Shown: positions 33,603 to 42,182 of the stretch, in pieces | Position numbering within the stretch: the stretch's first letter is position 1 | How the letters are laid out: each line of letters starts with the position of its first letter | Origin: Martinezella lusitana | Lineage (GTDB): Bacteria > Pseudomonadota > Alphaproteobacteria > Rhizobiales > Rhizobiaceae | DNA: 64,000 nucleotides | Assembly: GCF_900094565.1 (NCBI RefSeq) | Contig: NZ_FMAF01000014.1 | Location: forward strand, 1-64,000 | Reading direction: 5' to 3' | Program-made: the position numbers and the translations under genes | The notes under the pieces: model-generated | What the model saw: the letters and a program-made list of their open reading frames with translations, nothing else | Told to the model about the DNA's origin: nothing | Databases searched by the model: none

Positions 33603-34843
33603 GCTCGTCTTCCGGGAATGGCGTTCAGGAGTTCTCGTGTGTTTTCGATTTGCGGGGAGCCGGAGATTGAATCGGGAGTTTTTTCCTCGGTGAAGACGGG
33701 CTGTTTCTCCTCGTTTTTTCGGTTCCACAGGACGCATGATGAGCGCCCGAGGATCGAAACCGCGGTGTCTTCCTGGGGCGCGTGCACGAGAACCGATTGG
33801 ACGTCGCGGAAATGCCGCTCGATTCCCAGATCACCGTTGAGGCCGGGATTGCCAAGCGTGCGAACGGCAAGTTGAACCGCGTCGCGTATGTTGCGCGCCG
33901 CAAGAAGGCGCGCCCTGATGAGAGCTTCCGGTTCATCCAGTGAATGGTCGAGCGCGTTGAACAGGATTTGTCTTGCTCCGCCCACGAGCAGGTCGATCTC
34001 GCCGGCCGCGGAAACGAACCTGTCCGTTCTTGCAATCGGAAAGCCGAGATTGGCGGGTATCCGTTCGTGACCGAAGCGGATGAACGCCTCCTGGGCAGCT
34101 TCTGCCGCTCCGAGATATATGGCGGTCAGCGCGACGGAAGCGGCGGCATGGGCACGATTGTCCTGCGCGCCAACGGAGACGTCGACCAGATCGACGACAT
34201 CTTCAAGCGGCACCTCGACATCCTTGAACTCTACGTCGTGCGAGCCGCTGGCCCGCATTCCCAGGCTCTTCCAGTTCTCGATCACCTCGATGCCGGAAAG
34301 TTTCGATGGAACGACGAAAGTGCCGACCCGTTGCGGTGTTTCATCGGTGCGAGCCCAGACGAGGAAATGGGTCAGGCCGAGAGCACCCGTGACGAAACGT
34401 TTGCGACCGGAGATCGCCCACCCACTGGCGGTGCGGCGTGCCAATGTGTCGGGAAGTCCGCCGCGAGCGGGGGAGCCAAGGTCAGGCTCTACCCGCGCCG
34501 CGTTCAACAGGATCGGACGATCCCGGGCGTCTTCCAACAAACGTCGGTAAAGCGGCTCCGGCCACCGGCTGGCTGCCGCCTGCCCGAGATGAGTGAATAT
34601 GGTCATCGCACTAATCAAGGCGACGGAAGGATCACCCCGGCCAAGCGCCGCAAGGATCCGTCCAACGTCGGCAATGCTCGCGCCCTTGCCCCCGAAGCGT
34701 GTCGCCACCGTGCTTTCGAGAAGACCGGCAGCATGAACAGCTTCAATGCCGGGCCAGGGAAAGGCGCTCGAGGCGTCCGCCGCGGGTGCTGCGGCGGCAA
34801 GCTTGCTGGTTACTTCCGCCAGATCGATGGTGCTATAAGACAC
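33599..34843 (-). CDS. Acyl-CoA dehydrogenase-like flavoprotein monooxygenase (DszC/SfnB-like)
   Basis: The 414-residue protein has the acyl-CoA dehydrogenase fold: GGKGASIADVGRILAALGRG, WAISGRKRFVTGALGLTHFLVW and MRASGSHDVEFKDVEVPLED. Homologues near SsuD and SfnB genes are FMN-dependent oxygenases for organosulfur compounds rather than fatty-acid enzymes. After the point where the family normally ends (about VSILGRSS) there is a 45-residue hydrophilic tail rich in Glu, Lys and Pro. It follows the SsuD-like gene by 115 bases in the same direction. Confidence 0.75.
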   Translation of the reverse strand: MSYSTIDLAEVTSKLAAAAPAADASSAFPWPGIEAVHAAGLLESTVATRFGGKGASIADVGRILAALGRGDPSVALISAMTIFTHLGQAAASRWPEPLYRRLLEDARDRPILLNAARVEPDLGSPARGGLPDTLARRTASGWAISGRKRFVTGALGLTHFLVWARTDETPQRVGTFVVPSKLSGIEVIENWKSLGMRASGSHDVEFKDVEVPLEDVVDLVDVSVGAQDNRAHAAASVALTAIYLGAAEAAQEAFIRFGHERIPANLGFPIARTDRFVSAAGEIDLLVGGARQILFNALDHSLDEPEALIRARLLAARNIRDAVQLAVRTLGNPGLNGDLGIERHFRDVQSVLVHAPQEDTAVSILGRSSCVLWNRKNEEKQPVFTEEKTPDSISGSPQIENTRELLNAIPGRRA

Positions 34844-34958
34844 TTTGCATTAGCCTCTTTGAAGCAGCGAGGAATGCCGTCGCGCGGCGCTCACCGCGCG
34901 ATGGCTGATCTTTGCTGGCATAATCCGAGTGGTGTTTGTTGGTGCCTGTGACGACGGA

Positions 34959-36059
34959 TCAGGCGACCGCTTGCTGCGGCGCCTCTCGCTCCGCCAGACC
35001 CGCCCTGACGAGTGGCAAGACATAGCGGCCGTAGTCGATGGCATCGTTCAGATTGTCATAACCGCGGATCGAAATCAGATCGGCGCCGAGATCGACATAG
35101 TCGAGGATCGAGTCCGCGATCGTTCTTGGCGAGCCGACCAAGGCAGTGGACGCACCGCGCGCATTCGTCGCCGTCACCGTCGGGTACCAAAGAGCCCGAT
35201 CGTGCACATCGCCACGGGACGCAATTTCCAGAAGGCGCTGCGAGCCGACATTCTGCGGCGAAGGGGCGGTCGGCGGAACCTTGCCAAGACCTTTGGCACG
35301 ATTTTCCTTCAGCAAGTCGAGTGTGCGATGAGCCTTGGCCCAGGCAAGCTCATCCGTTTCCGCAATAATTGGACGGAAGGTGACCCAGATCCTCGGGCGA
35401 TCCTTACGTCCGACCCGTGCCGCTTCGGCGTAGACGCGATCGATTTGCTGCTTGGTCTCCGCCAGCGGTTCGCCCCACAGTCCGAAGATATCCGCAAGCT
35501 CGCCGCCGATGCGGTAGGCCTCGTCCGAGGACCCGCCGACTGACACCGGGATGGTGCCGTTGACCGGACGCACTCGGCTATGAAACTGCTTGAATTGATA
35601 ATACCGCCCATCGAAGTCGAAAGGTTCGCTCGCCCCCCAGGCGCGACGCAGGATGCGGATATACTCCTCCTGCCGTTCATAGCGCTGATGTTTGTCGAGG
35701 AAATCGCCTTCCTTGGCCTGTTCCTCATCGCTCCCGCCGGCAATGAAATGGACAACCACGCGGCCGCCGCTGAGTTGATCGAGCGTCGCGAGCGATTTTG
35801 CCGCAACCGTCGGATAGATAGTATTCGGACGAAGAGCGATGATGATCTTGATGTTCTTCGTGTGCGCCGCGACAGTTGCACCAATGGTGAAGGGATCGAA
35901 AGACGCGGTATCATAGGGGATGAGGGTGTAGTTGAAGCCGTAATCGTCGAGCGAACGGGCATAGCGCGCGAGATATTGCGGATCGAGTGCGGGGTTCTCG
36001 AGAGGACTTATCTCGGTCGACGCGTTTGGAAACGTGATGCTGATGAATTCGGTCGGCAT
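34959..36059 (-). CDS. Alkanesulfonate monooxygenase-like LLM flavoenzyme (SsuD family)
   Basis: The 366-residue protein matches SsuD-type enzymes: ITFPNASTEISPLE near the start, IIALRPNTIYPTVAAKSLAT, GGRVVVHFIAGGSDEEQAKEG, and DKHQRYERQEEYIRILRRAW. SsuD splits alkanesulfonates to sulfite and aldehyde with FMNH2 and O2. It is the first gene of the long minus-strand array 36059 to 22255 and is preceded by the shared box at 36123-36147. No ssuE flavin reductase is seen nearby. Confidence 0.85.
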   Translation of the reverse strand: MPTEFISITFPNASTEISPLENPALDPQYLARYARSLDDYGFNYTLIPYDTASFDPFTIGATVAAHTKNIKIIIALRPNTIYPTVAAKSLATLDQLSGGRVVVHFIAGGSDEEQAKEGDFLDKHQRYERQEEYIRILRRAWGASEPFDFDGRYYQFKQFHSRVRPVNGTIPVSVGGSSDEAYRIGGELADIFGLWGEPLAETKQQIDRVYAEAARVGRKDRPRIWVTFRPIIAETDELAWAKAHRTLDLLKENRAKGLGKVPPTAPSPQNVGSQRLLEIASRGDVHDRALWYPTVTATNARGASTALVGSPRTIADSILDYVDLGADLISIRGYDNLNDAIDYGRYVLPLVRAGLAEREAPQQAVA

Positions 36060-36421
36060 ATGATTATCCCCATGTTTGGCTCATCGGATCGTGTGTGGAT
36101 GCTAACGCGACCTCGCAGTCGCAGAAAGACAGGTCATTCTTTTTCTATAGAAATAGTAGAATTTTATCCTGCCTAGGCAGGGTTGATGAGTTGCGGGCAG
36201 CCTTGAGCAAGTCGATTTCAGACATCGGGATTCTGTCTCAACATCTCGTGCCGGTAGTTCCCGATCATACAACGCCCAGCCGGAGGGCACTGATGTGGAG
36301 ACCGTCTGCCGGATGCAATGGCAAGGAGGTCCTCAATCGTATGTTGGCCTGTGCCCGCCCGAAATCTGTTGGCTGCAAGACGAAGGCGAAATGATCGGCG
36401 CCGTCAAAGACTGAATTGTGG
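36060..36421. other. Upstream region of the SsuD-like gene
   Basis: These 362 bases hold the conserved box (36123-36147) and the palindrome TTCTATAGAA (36143-36152). Beyond about 36190 I see nothing recognisable before the dehydrogenase pseudogene. Confidence 0.5.
36123..36147 (-). promoter_or_regulatory. Shared sulfur-locus box, copy B
   Basis: AGAAAGAC (36123-36130), GT (36133-36134) and TTCTTTTTCTA (36137-36147) equal copy A in sequence and spacing. The adjoining TTCTTTTTCTATAGAA (36137-36152) also matches copy C near 39687 at 15 of 16 positions and contains the perfect palindrome TTCTATAGAA. It lies 64-88 bases upstream of the SsuD-like start. Confidence 0.6.
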
Positions 36422-36812
36422 TCAGCAATGGATCCGTGCACCAATGCTGTGGCAGTTTAGTGCCCAACGATTGGGAGGAAGGGCATAAGCCTTTTCAACG
36501 AAAGGCTTGCGAAAACGCTCTCGGTTGCCGTTGCGGATATAGCGCTGGGACGGGGACAGCAACGCCGCGATAACAGGCCCGATATCGTCGGGTACTCTGG
36601 CGCGCCCGAGAGCTTTCTGCGACGCGATGAAAGCATTCACCTCAGGTATGTTTCGTGTCCGAGCCGACCCAATTCGCTGCGCAGAGAGGCGGCGAAGGCG
36701 TCGAAAGAACCGACGTCAGCGGTATCAAGCGTACGGCGACCGCTTTCCGGCCGAGACCGCGGCTACCGCCGGTCACAAGAGTAATCTTGGGTGAGGAGTT
36801 TTGACTGGACAT
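36422..36812 (-). pseudogene. Decayed short-chain dehydrogenase gene
   Basis: The minus strand starts at 36812 with SSPKITLVTGGSRGLGR, the nucleotide-binding start of a short-chain dehydrogenase. It jumps directly to KAVAVRL, so a segment is deleted between two LGR phrases. In the +1 frame it continues DTADVGSFDAFAASLRSELG, then jumps again to PEVNAFIASQKALGRARVPD and DIGPVIAALLS, the C-terminal part. The whole catalytic core (Ser, Tyr-x-x-x-Lys) is lost. Two internal deletions plus a frameshift show it is dead. Confidence 0.75.
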
Positions 36813-37038
36813 GATGGCTTTCTTTCCGATTTTTTGGAGAGAATAGCGATCATGCCGGCGTCGCCCATGACCCCGTTTATGTTCCGATTTTCCTGTCGAT
36901 TTCAAATTGTTGCAGGGGATCTCAACGGGGTCGTTGTGCAGAACCGGTTCACACCGTGTGCGCATACGAGGTTGCCCTTATCCATGCGCGAAGTCTGCGG
37001 CATGCCGGCTAGGAACATGCGATCTCCATATGACCGCC

Positions 37039-37785
37039 CTAGAGTTGGCATTTAGGATCAATCATATCCTCCGCGGACCCGCCGTGGGATTTGTTTGCTC
37101 CGATTATTCTCGCCAGAATATAGAAGCCATGCTGCCCGTCCGGCAACGTGGAGCCAAAAACGCCAACGACCACGTTTTCCATATTTGAGCGGGCTCCATC
37201 AACACCGTCTGCGACAGCCGTCAACGGGTTCAAATTTGAGAGGTCATCGGCCGCATGGAATGTTGCCCACCAACCGGCATTGGTTCTCAAGTTTGTAAAC
37301 CGGACACTTCCGATCTCTGCCGCATGGGTCTTCAGCAACGCGCGAAAGCGAGGTGTCTCGCATCCCATGTGTACATGAAGACGATCTTGTGTACGCCAAC
37401 TGGCGGGGTTTATCGCTAGCGCAAAATCCTGCGGCGAAACCTTCCCTGCGCGCAGGCTTATTGCGGCTGTTCGCTCTTTCCACGCTGCGTCAAAATAGTT
37501 CGGCGCTCCCGCGGCCAGAAGGCGCGGGTCTTCGATACCGGGCACATCGGCTAGCGGCGCAAGAATGGTTCGCTCTTTGTCAGCCGGTTCGCGAAGAACG
37601 ACGTAGGCGGACAATGGATCCTGCGCCTGAACTACTTTGAGGCACGGATATGGCGATCCCGTCAGGGTAGAGTTGATCTCGCAGGCTTCAACGACCAGCC
37701 CCAAGGCAGAGCGGCTGGCAAATGAGCTCATGATGATGACTGCAATAACGAGAGAAATAGAGAGAACGACAGGACGATATTTCAT
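37039..37785 (-). CDS. cdh: CDP-diacylglycerol diphosphatase
   Basis: The 248-residue protein has an N-terminal membrane anchor (RPVVLSISLVIAVIIMSSF) and the Cdh pattern: VVQAQDPLSAYVVLREPADK, NPASWRTQDRLHVHMGC with the HIT-like His pair, and GFYILARI near the end. Cdh hydrolyses CDP-diacylglycerol to phosphatidate and CMP at the inner membrane. The ATG at 37785 (MKYRPVVL) gives a proper anchor; the in-frame start at 37839 adds 18 residues. It lies alone between a pseudogene and an IS relic. Confidence 0.82.
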   Translation of the reverse strand: MKYRPVVLSISLVIAVIIMSSFASRSALGLVVEACEINSTLTGSPYPCLKVVQAQDPLSAYVVLREPADKERTILAPLADVPGIEDPRLLAAGAPNYFDAAWKERTAAISLRAGKVSPQDFALAINPASWRTQDRLHVHMGCETPRFRALLKTHAAEIGSVRFTNLRTNAGWWATFHAADDLSNLNPLTAVADGVDGARSNMENVVVGVFGSTLPDGQHGFYILARIIGANKSHGGSAEDMIDPKCQL

Positions 37786-38091
37786 ACGTGATTTCGAATT
37801 TCTGCTGATGAGCCAGTCATGTCCGAAGACATGGCTCACGATAGCCTATCTTGAATCCCTTGCGATAGACGCGGAAGAACCACGGACCGCCAGAATTCGG
37901 CGGAGATTTCCATTCCGCTGTCGAAACATTGATATTTCCAGAATCTTTGTCTGGCAAGGCAGGAAGGGGTCATTTGCAGGAGGGCGCGATTTACTAAGGA
38001 GCTGCACGGGCGATATCAGCAATGCCGGTTTGGATGATGGGACGCGGCGCATGCGCATTCGTCCGATCAGCTGTAAACGTCACCGTTTTCC

Positions 38092-38301
38092 GCGGGCTAT
38101 GTCCTCGGCGAGATTGTGCAAATTCGCCGGGGCACAAAAGCCGCGAAGTGGTTGCAGAATCGGCTCCTGTGCAAACAAGGCTGTTGGCCTAAGCGGATTA
38201 TAACCGACAAGCTTTGCTCGTGCGCCGCCGCAAAGCGAAAGGTGATGCCCAAGGTCGAACACTGCCACGGAAATAAGCGTGGCCTTTACAGCCGATCATG
38301 A
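38092..38301 (+). mobile_element. Fragment of IS6-family transposase
   Basis: The plus strand reads GYVLGEIVQIRRGTKAAKWL, then CWPKRIITDKLCSCAAAKR and VMPKVEHCHGNKRGL to a stop at 38301. This matches the DDE core of IS6/IS26-type transposases (PKRIITDKLRSYGAAKR...MPGVEHR), with two cysteines where Arg and Tyr are usual. Neither end of the element is present, so it is a relic. Confidence 0.75.
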
Positions 38302-38316
38302 ATGAACCGAACAACG

Positions 38317-38356
38317 AAAAGCCCGTTGCCCGACTTGGCTACGGGGCTTTTCTTTG
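38317..38356. terminator. Probable terminator downstream of the SfnB-like gene
   Basis: AAAAGCCCGT (38317-38326) pairs with ACGGGGCTTTT (38341-38351) with one bulged G. On the minus strand the stem is followed by TTTTCGTTGTT; on the plus strand by CTTTTCTTTG, so it could act in both directions. It lies 9 bases beyond the stop of the minus-strand gene. Confidence 0.55.
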
Positions 38357-38364
38357 TGTCTTCG

Positions 38365-39582
38365 TCAGAGCGCGCCGTTCTTCGGCGGGATGACGTCGTT
38401 CAGGTGATAGTTGCCGACGACGTGGTATTTCCAGCGGACCGGGTCGTGCAGCGTATGGGTGCGGGCGTTGCGCCAGTGGCGGTCGAGATTGAGGTCCAGT
38501 TTGACCGATGCGGTCCCGGCAAGCTCGAACAGCGTGTTCGTCGCTTCGATGGCGATTTCCGTCGTCAGCACTTTGGCTGCCGCGACCGCCAGCGTTGCCT
38601 CCACGACCTTCTTTTCCGTGGTTTCGACCTGCGCCGCGTCGACCTTTCTGCCGGCGCGCTCGAGAGTTGCGGTTGCGGCCTCCAATCGAATGGCGATCTG
38701 TCCGATCCTGGCAATCGTCAGCGGATCGTCTGATGCGCGCTCGACGCCACTGTCCATCCAGGGGCGCGACTTGGTTCTCACGAAATCCAGCGTTTCGGCG
38801 AATGCGGCCCTGGCAATGCCGAGATCGATGCCGGCATGGATGATCTGGCCAACCGAGCCGATCGTCGTCGGCCGCTCGAAGCCTTTGTGATGGAAAACGG
38901 CACAGTCGGCATTGACGTAGACATTGTTGAGTACAGTGGTGCCGCTGCCGGTCGTACGCTGTCCGAAGCCGTCCCAGTCGTCGATGACGTCAACGCCCTC
39001 GGTGCCCTTCGGAACGAAGGCCATCACCAGCTTGTCGTTCTCGTCGAGCGCGAAGACCGTGACCCAATCGGCAAAGAGAACGCCTGTCGAATAGAATTTG
39101 CGCCCATTGATGCGGTAGCCCGGGCCGTCGCGGGTGATGCGGGTGTTATAATGTCCGACCGTCTTCGTGCCGCGTTCCGACAAGGCGTTGCCGAAGCGGT
39201 CGCCGGCCAGCACGCGGCCGAAAAAGTAACGCTTCTGCTCCTCCGAGCCGTCGACGCGCAATGCTTCCAGGATATAGAAATGGTTCTGCGGAATCTGGCC
39301 GATCGAGCCGTCGGCCTGCGCGAGGATAGCGGTGATCTCCGCCAGCACGGTATTCGAGACATCCAGTCCGCCATACTCTTCCGGAACCGTGATCGCCAGC
39401 AGTCCGGATTGCGACAGCGCATCCATCTCGGCAAAGGGAAGCTGCCTTTCGCTGTCGCGATCGGATGCCGTGGAGGCAAAACGCGCGGCAAGATCGCGAG
39501 CGACGGCCAGCGCCTGCTGCTCAGTCTCAAGCAACGTTGCCTGCGGATGCGTCGAGTTGAGATGGTGCAATTGCGCGTTCAT
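38365..39582 (-). CDS. SfnB family sulfur-acquisition flavoprotein
   Basis: The 405-residue acyl-CoA-dehydrogenase-like protein contains ITVPEEYGGLDVSNTVLAEI, IPQNHFYILEALR, GNALSERGTKTVGHYNTRI and NGRKFYSTGVLFADWVTVFA, typical of SfnB-like enzymes used for dimethylsulfone and other organosulfur compounds under sulfur limitation. It is a single-gene unit with a terminator behind and a version of the shared box (39679-39694) about 100 bases upstream. It is a distant paralogue of the gene at 33599. Confidence 0.82.
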   Translation of the reverse strand: MNAQLHHLNSTHPQATLLETEQQALAVARDLAARFASTASDRDSERQLPFAEMDALSQSGLLAITVPEEYGGLDVSNTVLAEITAILAQADGSIGQIPQNHFYILEALRVDGSEEQKRYFFGRVLAGDRFGNALSERGTKTVGHYNTRITRDGPGYRINGRKFYSTGVLFADWVTVFALDENDKLVMAFVPKGTEGVDVIDDWDGFGQRTTGSGTTVLNNVYVNADCAVFHHKGFERPTTIGSVGQIIHAGIDLGIARAAFAETLDFVRTKSRPWMDSGVERASDDPLTIARIGQIAIRLEAATATLERAGRKVDAAQVETTEKKVVEATLAVAAAKVLTTEIAIEATNTLFELAGTASVKLDLNLDRHWRNARTHTLHDPVRWKYHVVGNYHLNDVIPPKNGAL

Positions 39583-39678
39583 AGGCCGACTCCGGTTTCA
39601 TCGGCGCCACGATGCAGCATTCAAAGCCGGGCTTCGAGGAAAGGCATTTCGTTTTTGTGAAGGGGTCCGGTTCGTGTT

Positions 39679-39700
39679 TTCTTTATCTATAGAATAGATA
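39679..39700 (-). promoter_or_regulatory. Shared sulfur-locus box, copy C
   Basis: TTCTTTATCTATAGAA (39679-39694) differs from copy B (36137-36152) at one position and is followed by a similar A/T-rich tract (TAGATAGATAATA). The AGAAAGAC half is not conserved here. It lies 97-112 bases upstream of the SfnB-like start. Confidence 0.5.
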
Positions 39701-39755
39701 GATAATAACTGCGTTCGGAGCAATGTCGCACATGCGCGTTAAGTGCGCCTGCCGG

Positions 39756-41054
39756 TCACAGGCGGCCCCTCCGCCAGTCGTCAAAACGGGCATGCGCCAG
39801 GGCAAGTGAGGCGACGAGCGGCGTGAAACTGTGAAAAGGTAGCGAGCGGGCGGGCTGAAGCGGGATCGGCAGGGACTCCGCTGCTTCGCCAAGTGCCAGT
39901 CTGGCAAGTACATGACCCAGCTGAGCCGTCATGGCGATCCCCCGACCGTTGCAGCCGATGCCGCCGAAGAAGCCGTCACCGAAACGATAAAGACGCGGCA
40001 GGAAGTCCGGCGTCATGATGGCAATGCCGGTCCAGACGACTTCGACGCCCGGATGGCGCGGCAGGCGGAGTTCGGACACAAGACGGTCGACAACGGCGCG
40101 ACCGACCCGATCGAAGGCGCCTATCGGATTGATGGCCATGCCGCCACTGATCAGCCTGTTGTCACGATCCAGCCGGTAGGTGAAAAGGTTGGAACGCGTG
40201 TCGCCGACCGGGCGCCGATGCGGCGCGATACGGGCAACGGTCTCGGTGTCGAGCGGCTTGGTCGCCACCTGATAGACCCTGAGTGGCACGCCGGTGCGTC
40301 CTATGCGCGCCGCGACACCGCCGGTGAAGGCGTTGGTGGCGAGCAGAACGCTGTCTGCCTCGATTTCCCGATCCGCTAAAGCGACCTGCCAAGCCCGGCC
40401 ATTTCGGACGATACTGTCGACCTTGCTATTCTCGCGGACGATGCCGCCACGCCTCGTCACGGCGCGCGCAAGACCGTAAATATAGTTCAGCGGATGAATG
40501 GTGCCGCCGGAGTGGTCGATCAATCCGCCGGAATAGATGTCCATTCCCGTTTCGGCATGGATATCGCGTGCCTGGAGGAATTCGACGGGGCGACCGAGTT
40601 CCGTCCAATCGCGAGCGCGCTGTCGCAGGACATCCGCCATGTCTTCGCCATAGGCTGGCTGCAGCCAACCGGTTTGCGCGGCATCACAGGCGATCTCTTC
40701 TTCGGCGATGGTCGCATAAACCTGGTCGGCTCCCGCTCCGACGAGCGATAGAAGAGCATCGGCCTCGTCGCGAGGCAGTTTCTGACGGACAGCGGCCGGG
40801 TCGGCCTTCGCAAAGTTGGGAACGACGAAGCCGGCATTCATGCCGCTTGCGCCGGCGCCGAGCTGTCCCGCTTCGAGAACGGTGACGGAGCGGCCGGCGC
40901 GGACAAGATGGAGTGCTGCCGTCAGGCCCGTGAAGCCGCCGCCGATCACGAGTACGTCGCAACGTGAAGGCACATCGTGAGCGAGGTCAGGAGCCGGGCC
41001 TGTCGTCAGCGTCCACAGCGTTGGGTTGATGGGGCGAGCAATATGGCTGGACAT
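39756..41054 (-). CDS. FAD-dependent amino-acid oxidase/dehydrogenase (DAO family)
   Basis: The 432-residue protein has the FAD motif CDVLVIGGGFTGLTAALHL, then GASGMNAGFVVPNF, and the C-terminal GFFGGIGCNGRGIAMTAQLG, the pattern of gamma-glutamylputrescine oxidase and D-amino-acid dehydrogenase relatives. Next to a proline-racemase-family epimerase, a natural reading is oxidation of the D-configured product (such as cis-4-hydroxy-D-proline) to an imine. The ATG at 41054 follows GGAAG; a TTG at 41072 is an alternative. It is last in the minus-strand operon that begins with the GntR gene at 46553. Confidence 0.78.
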   Translation of the reverse strand: MSSHIARPINPTLWTLTTGPAPDLAHDVPSRCDVLVIGGGFTGLTAALHLVRAGRSVTVLEAGQLGAGASGMNAGFVVPNFAKADPAAVRQKLPRDEADALLSLVGAGADQVYATIAEEEIACDAAQTGWLQPAYGEDMADVLRQRARDWTELGRPVEFLQARDIHAETGMDIYSGGLIDHSGGTIHPLNYIYGLARAVTRRGGIVRENSKVDSIVRNGRAWQVALADREIEADSVLLATNAFTGGVAARIGRTGVPLRVYQVATKPLDTETVARIAPHRRPVGDTRSNLFTYRLDRDNRLISGGMAINPIGAFDRVGRAVVDRLVSELRLPRHPGVEVVWTGIAIMTPDFLPRLYRFGDGFFGGIGCNGRGIAMTAQLGHVLARLALGEAAESLPIPLQPARSLPFHSFTPLVASLALAHARFDDWRRGRL

Positions 41055-41075
41055 CGGCGAGCGTTCTTCCAAAGT

Positions 41076-42116
41076 CTACGCTAGATAGCCGTTGCCGAGC
41101 GGATCGCTCGGATCGACAAGAAGGGTGCTTGCTGCGGTGATCCAGGCGGTACCCTCCACCTCTGCCACTATGGTCGGCTGCTCCGCTTTTGCGGAGTCGG
41201 GCCTTGCGACACCGTGATAGATCGTTCCGACGAGGCCTTCCTTGACGAAGCGCTCGCCAAAGCCGAGTTCGCCCTTGGCGACCAGCGTCGCCATGCGGGC
41301 GCAGGTGGCCGTGCCGCACGGCGAGCGGTCGAAGGAGCCGGCCGCCGAAATCGGCACGTTGCGATGCTGGGCCTGCGGATGGTTCGGCGCATCTGTCCAG
41401 ACGATATTGCCGATAATCGGTTCTGCCCGTCCATCCGGGTCGGGAAGTCGCTCGGCAAGGGCGGCTCTGACGACGGATGCCGCCGCGATGAGCGCCTTGA
41501 TCTTTGCGACATCGATGGTCGTCCGCGCGGCCGAGACCGGCAGGAAAGCGTACCATTGTCCGGCATAGGCGAGATCGACCGCGACCGCGCCGATGTCGGG
41601 AAGGTTGAGATCGACCGCCTTCAGAAAATAAGCCCCCTCGAAGACAAAGGCGACCGATTTGCATCGGCCTGTTTCCAACCGGGCGCGTAGGGGAACCCGC
41701 CCGCCCGGCGTTTGCAGGCCGAATTCAAACATGCCGGTAAAGTCTGGTGTCGGAGCCTGCACGAGGCCGAGCTCAAGCAATGTCGTTGCTGTCCCTATCG
41801 TCGCATGCCCGCACATGTCCGGATAGGCGGCGGCATCCATGAAGACAACGCCGAATTCGCCCCCGGGCCGATCCGGATGGATCAGCGCGACCGAGAACAT
41901 CGAGCGATGCCCGCGCGGTTCCATGACCGAGACGGTCCTGACCCAATCCCGCTCATCGCGGAGCATGTCGCGCGCCACCAGCGGCGACATGCCTGCTTCC
42001 AGCCCATGTCCGGCAAGGATCACGCGTGTCGGCTGGCCGCAGGTATGGGAATCGACGACGTCGAGCACGCGTTGGTAGCTGTCCCGACATGTCAGCCGCT
42101 GTAGGGGATTGCTCAA
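41076..42116 (-). CDS. Proline racemase/4-hydroxyproline epimerase family protein
   Basis: The 346-residue protein has both catalytic cysteines of the epimerase/racemase subgroup: Cys102 in PDMCGHATIG and Cys267 in DRSPCGTATC. Dehydratase members of the family have Thr at the second place, so this should be a two-base epimerase acting on proline, hydroxyproline or a related imino acid. Binding residues follow the family (VVDSHTCGQPTRV, MEPRGHRSM). It lies 66 bases after the substrate-binding protein gene, and the FAD oxidase follows within a few bases. Confidence 0.85.
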   Translation of the reverse strand: MSNPLQRLTCRDSYQRVLDVVDSHTCGQPTRVILAGHGLEAGMSPLVARDMLRDERDWVRTVSVMEPRGHRSMFSVALIHPDRPGGEFGVVFMDAAAYPDMCGHATIGTATTLLELGLVQAPTPDFTGMFEFGLQTPGGRVPLRARLETGRCKSVAFVFEGAYFLKAVDLNLPDIGAVAVDLAYAGQWYAFLPVSAARTTIDVAKIKALIAAASVVRAALAERLPDPDGRAEPIIGNIVWTDAPNHPQAQHRNVPISAAGSFDRSPCGTATCARMATLVAKGELGFGERFVKEGLVGTIYHGVARPDSAKAEQPTIVAEVEGTAWITAASTLLVDPSDPLGNGYLA

Positions 42117-42182
42117 GGGTTTTCTCCAGGCGAGGCGCCCGGTTGGAGCACCTCGCAGTTTTGCCGATGACCTTTCGCCGGC

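Noticed and set aside
37637..38203. 188-codon plus-strand frame overlapping cdh
   Set aside because: It is antisense to the convincing cdh gene over its first part and has no domain; only the separate IS6 fragment in another frame is meaningful.
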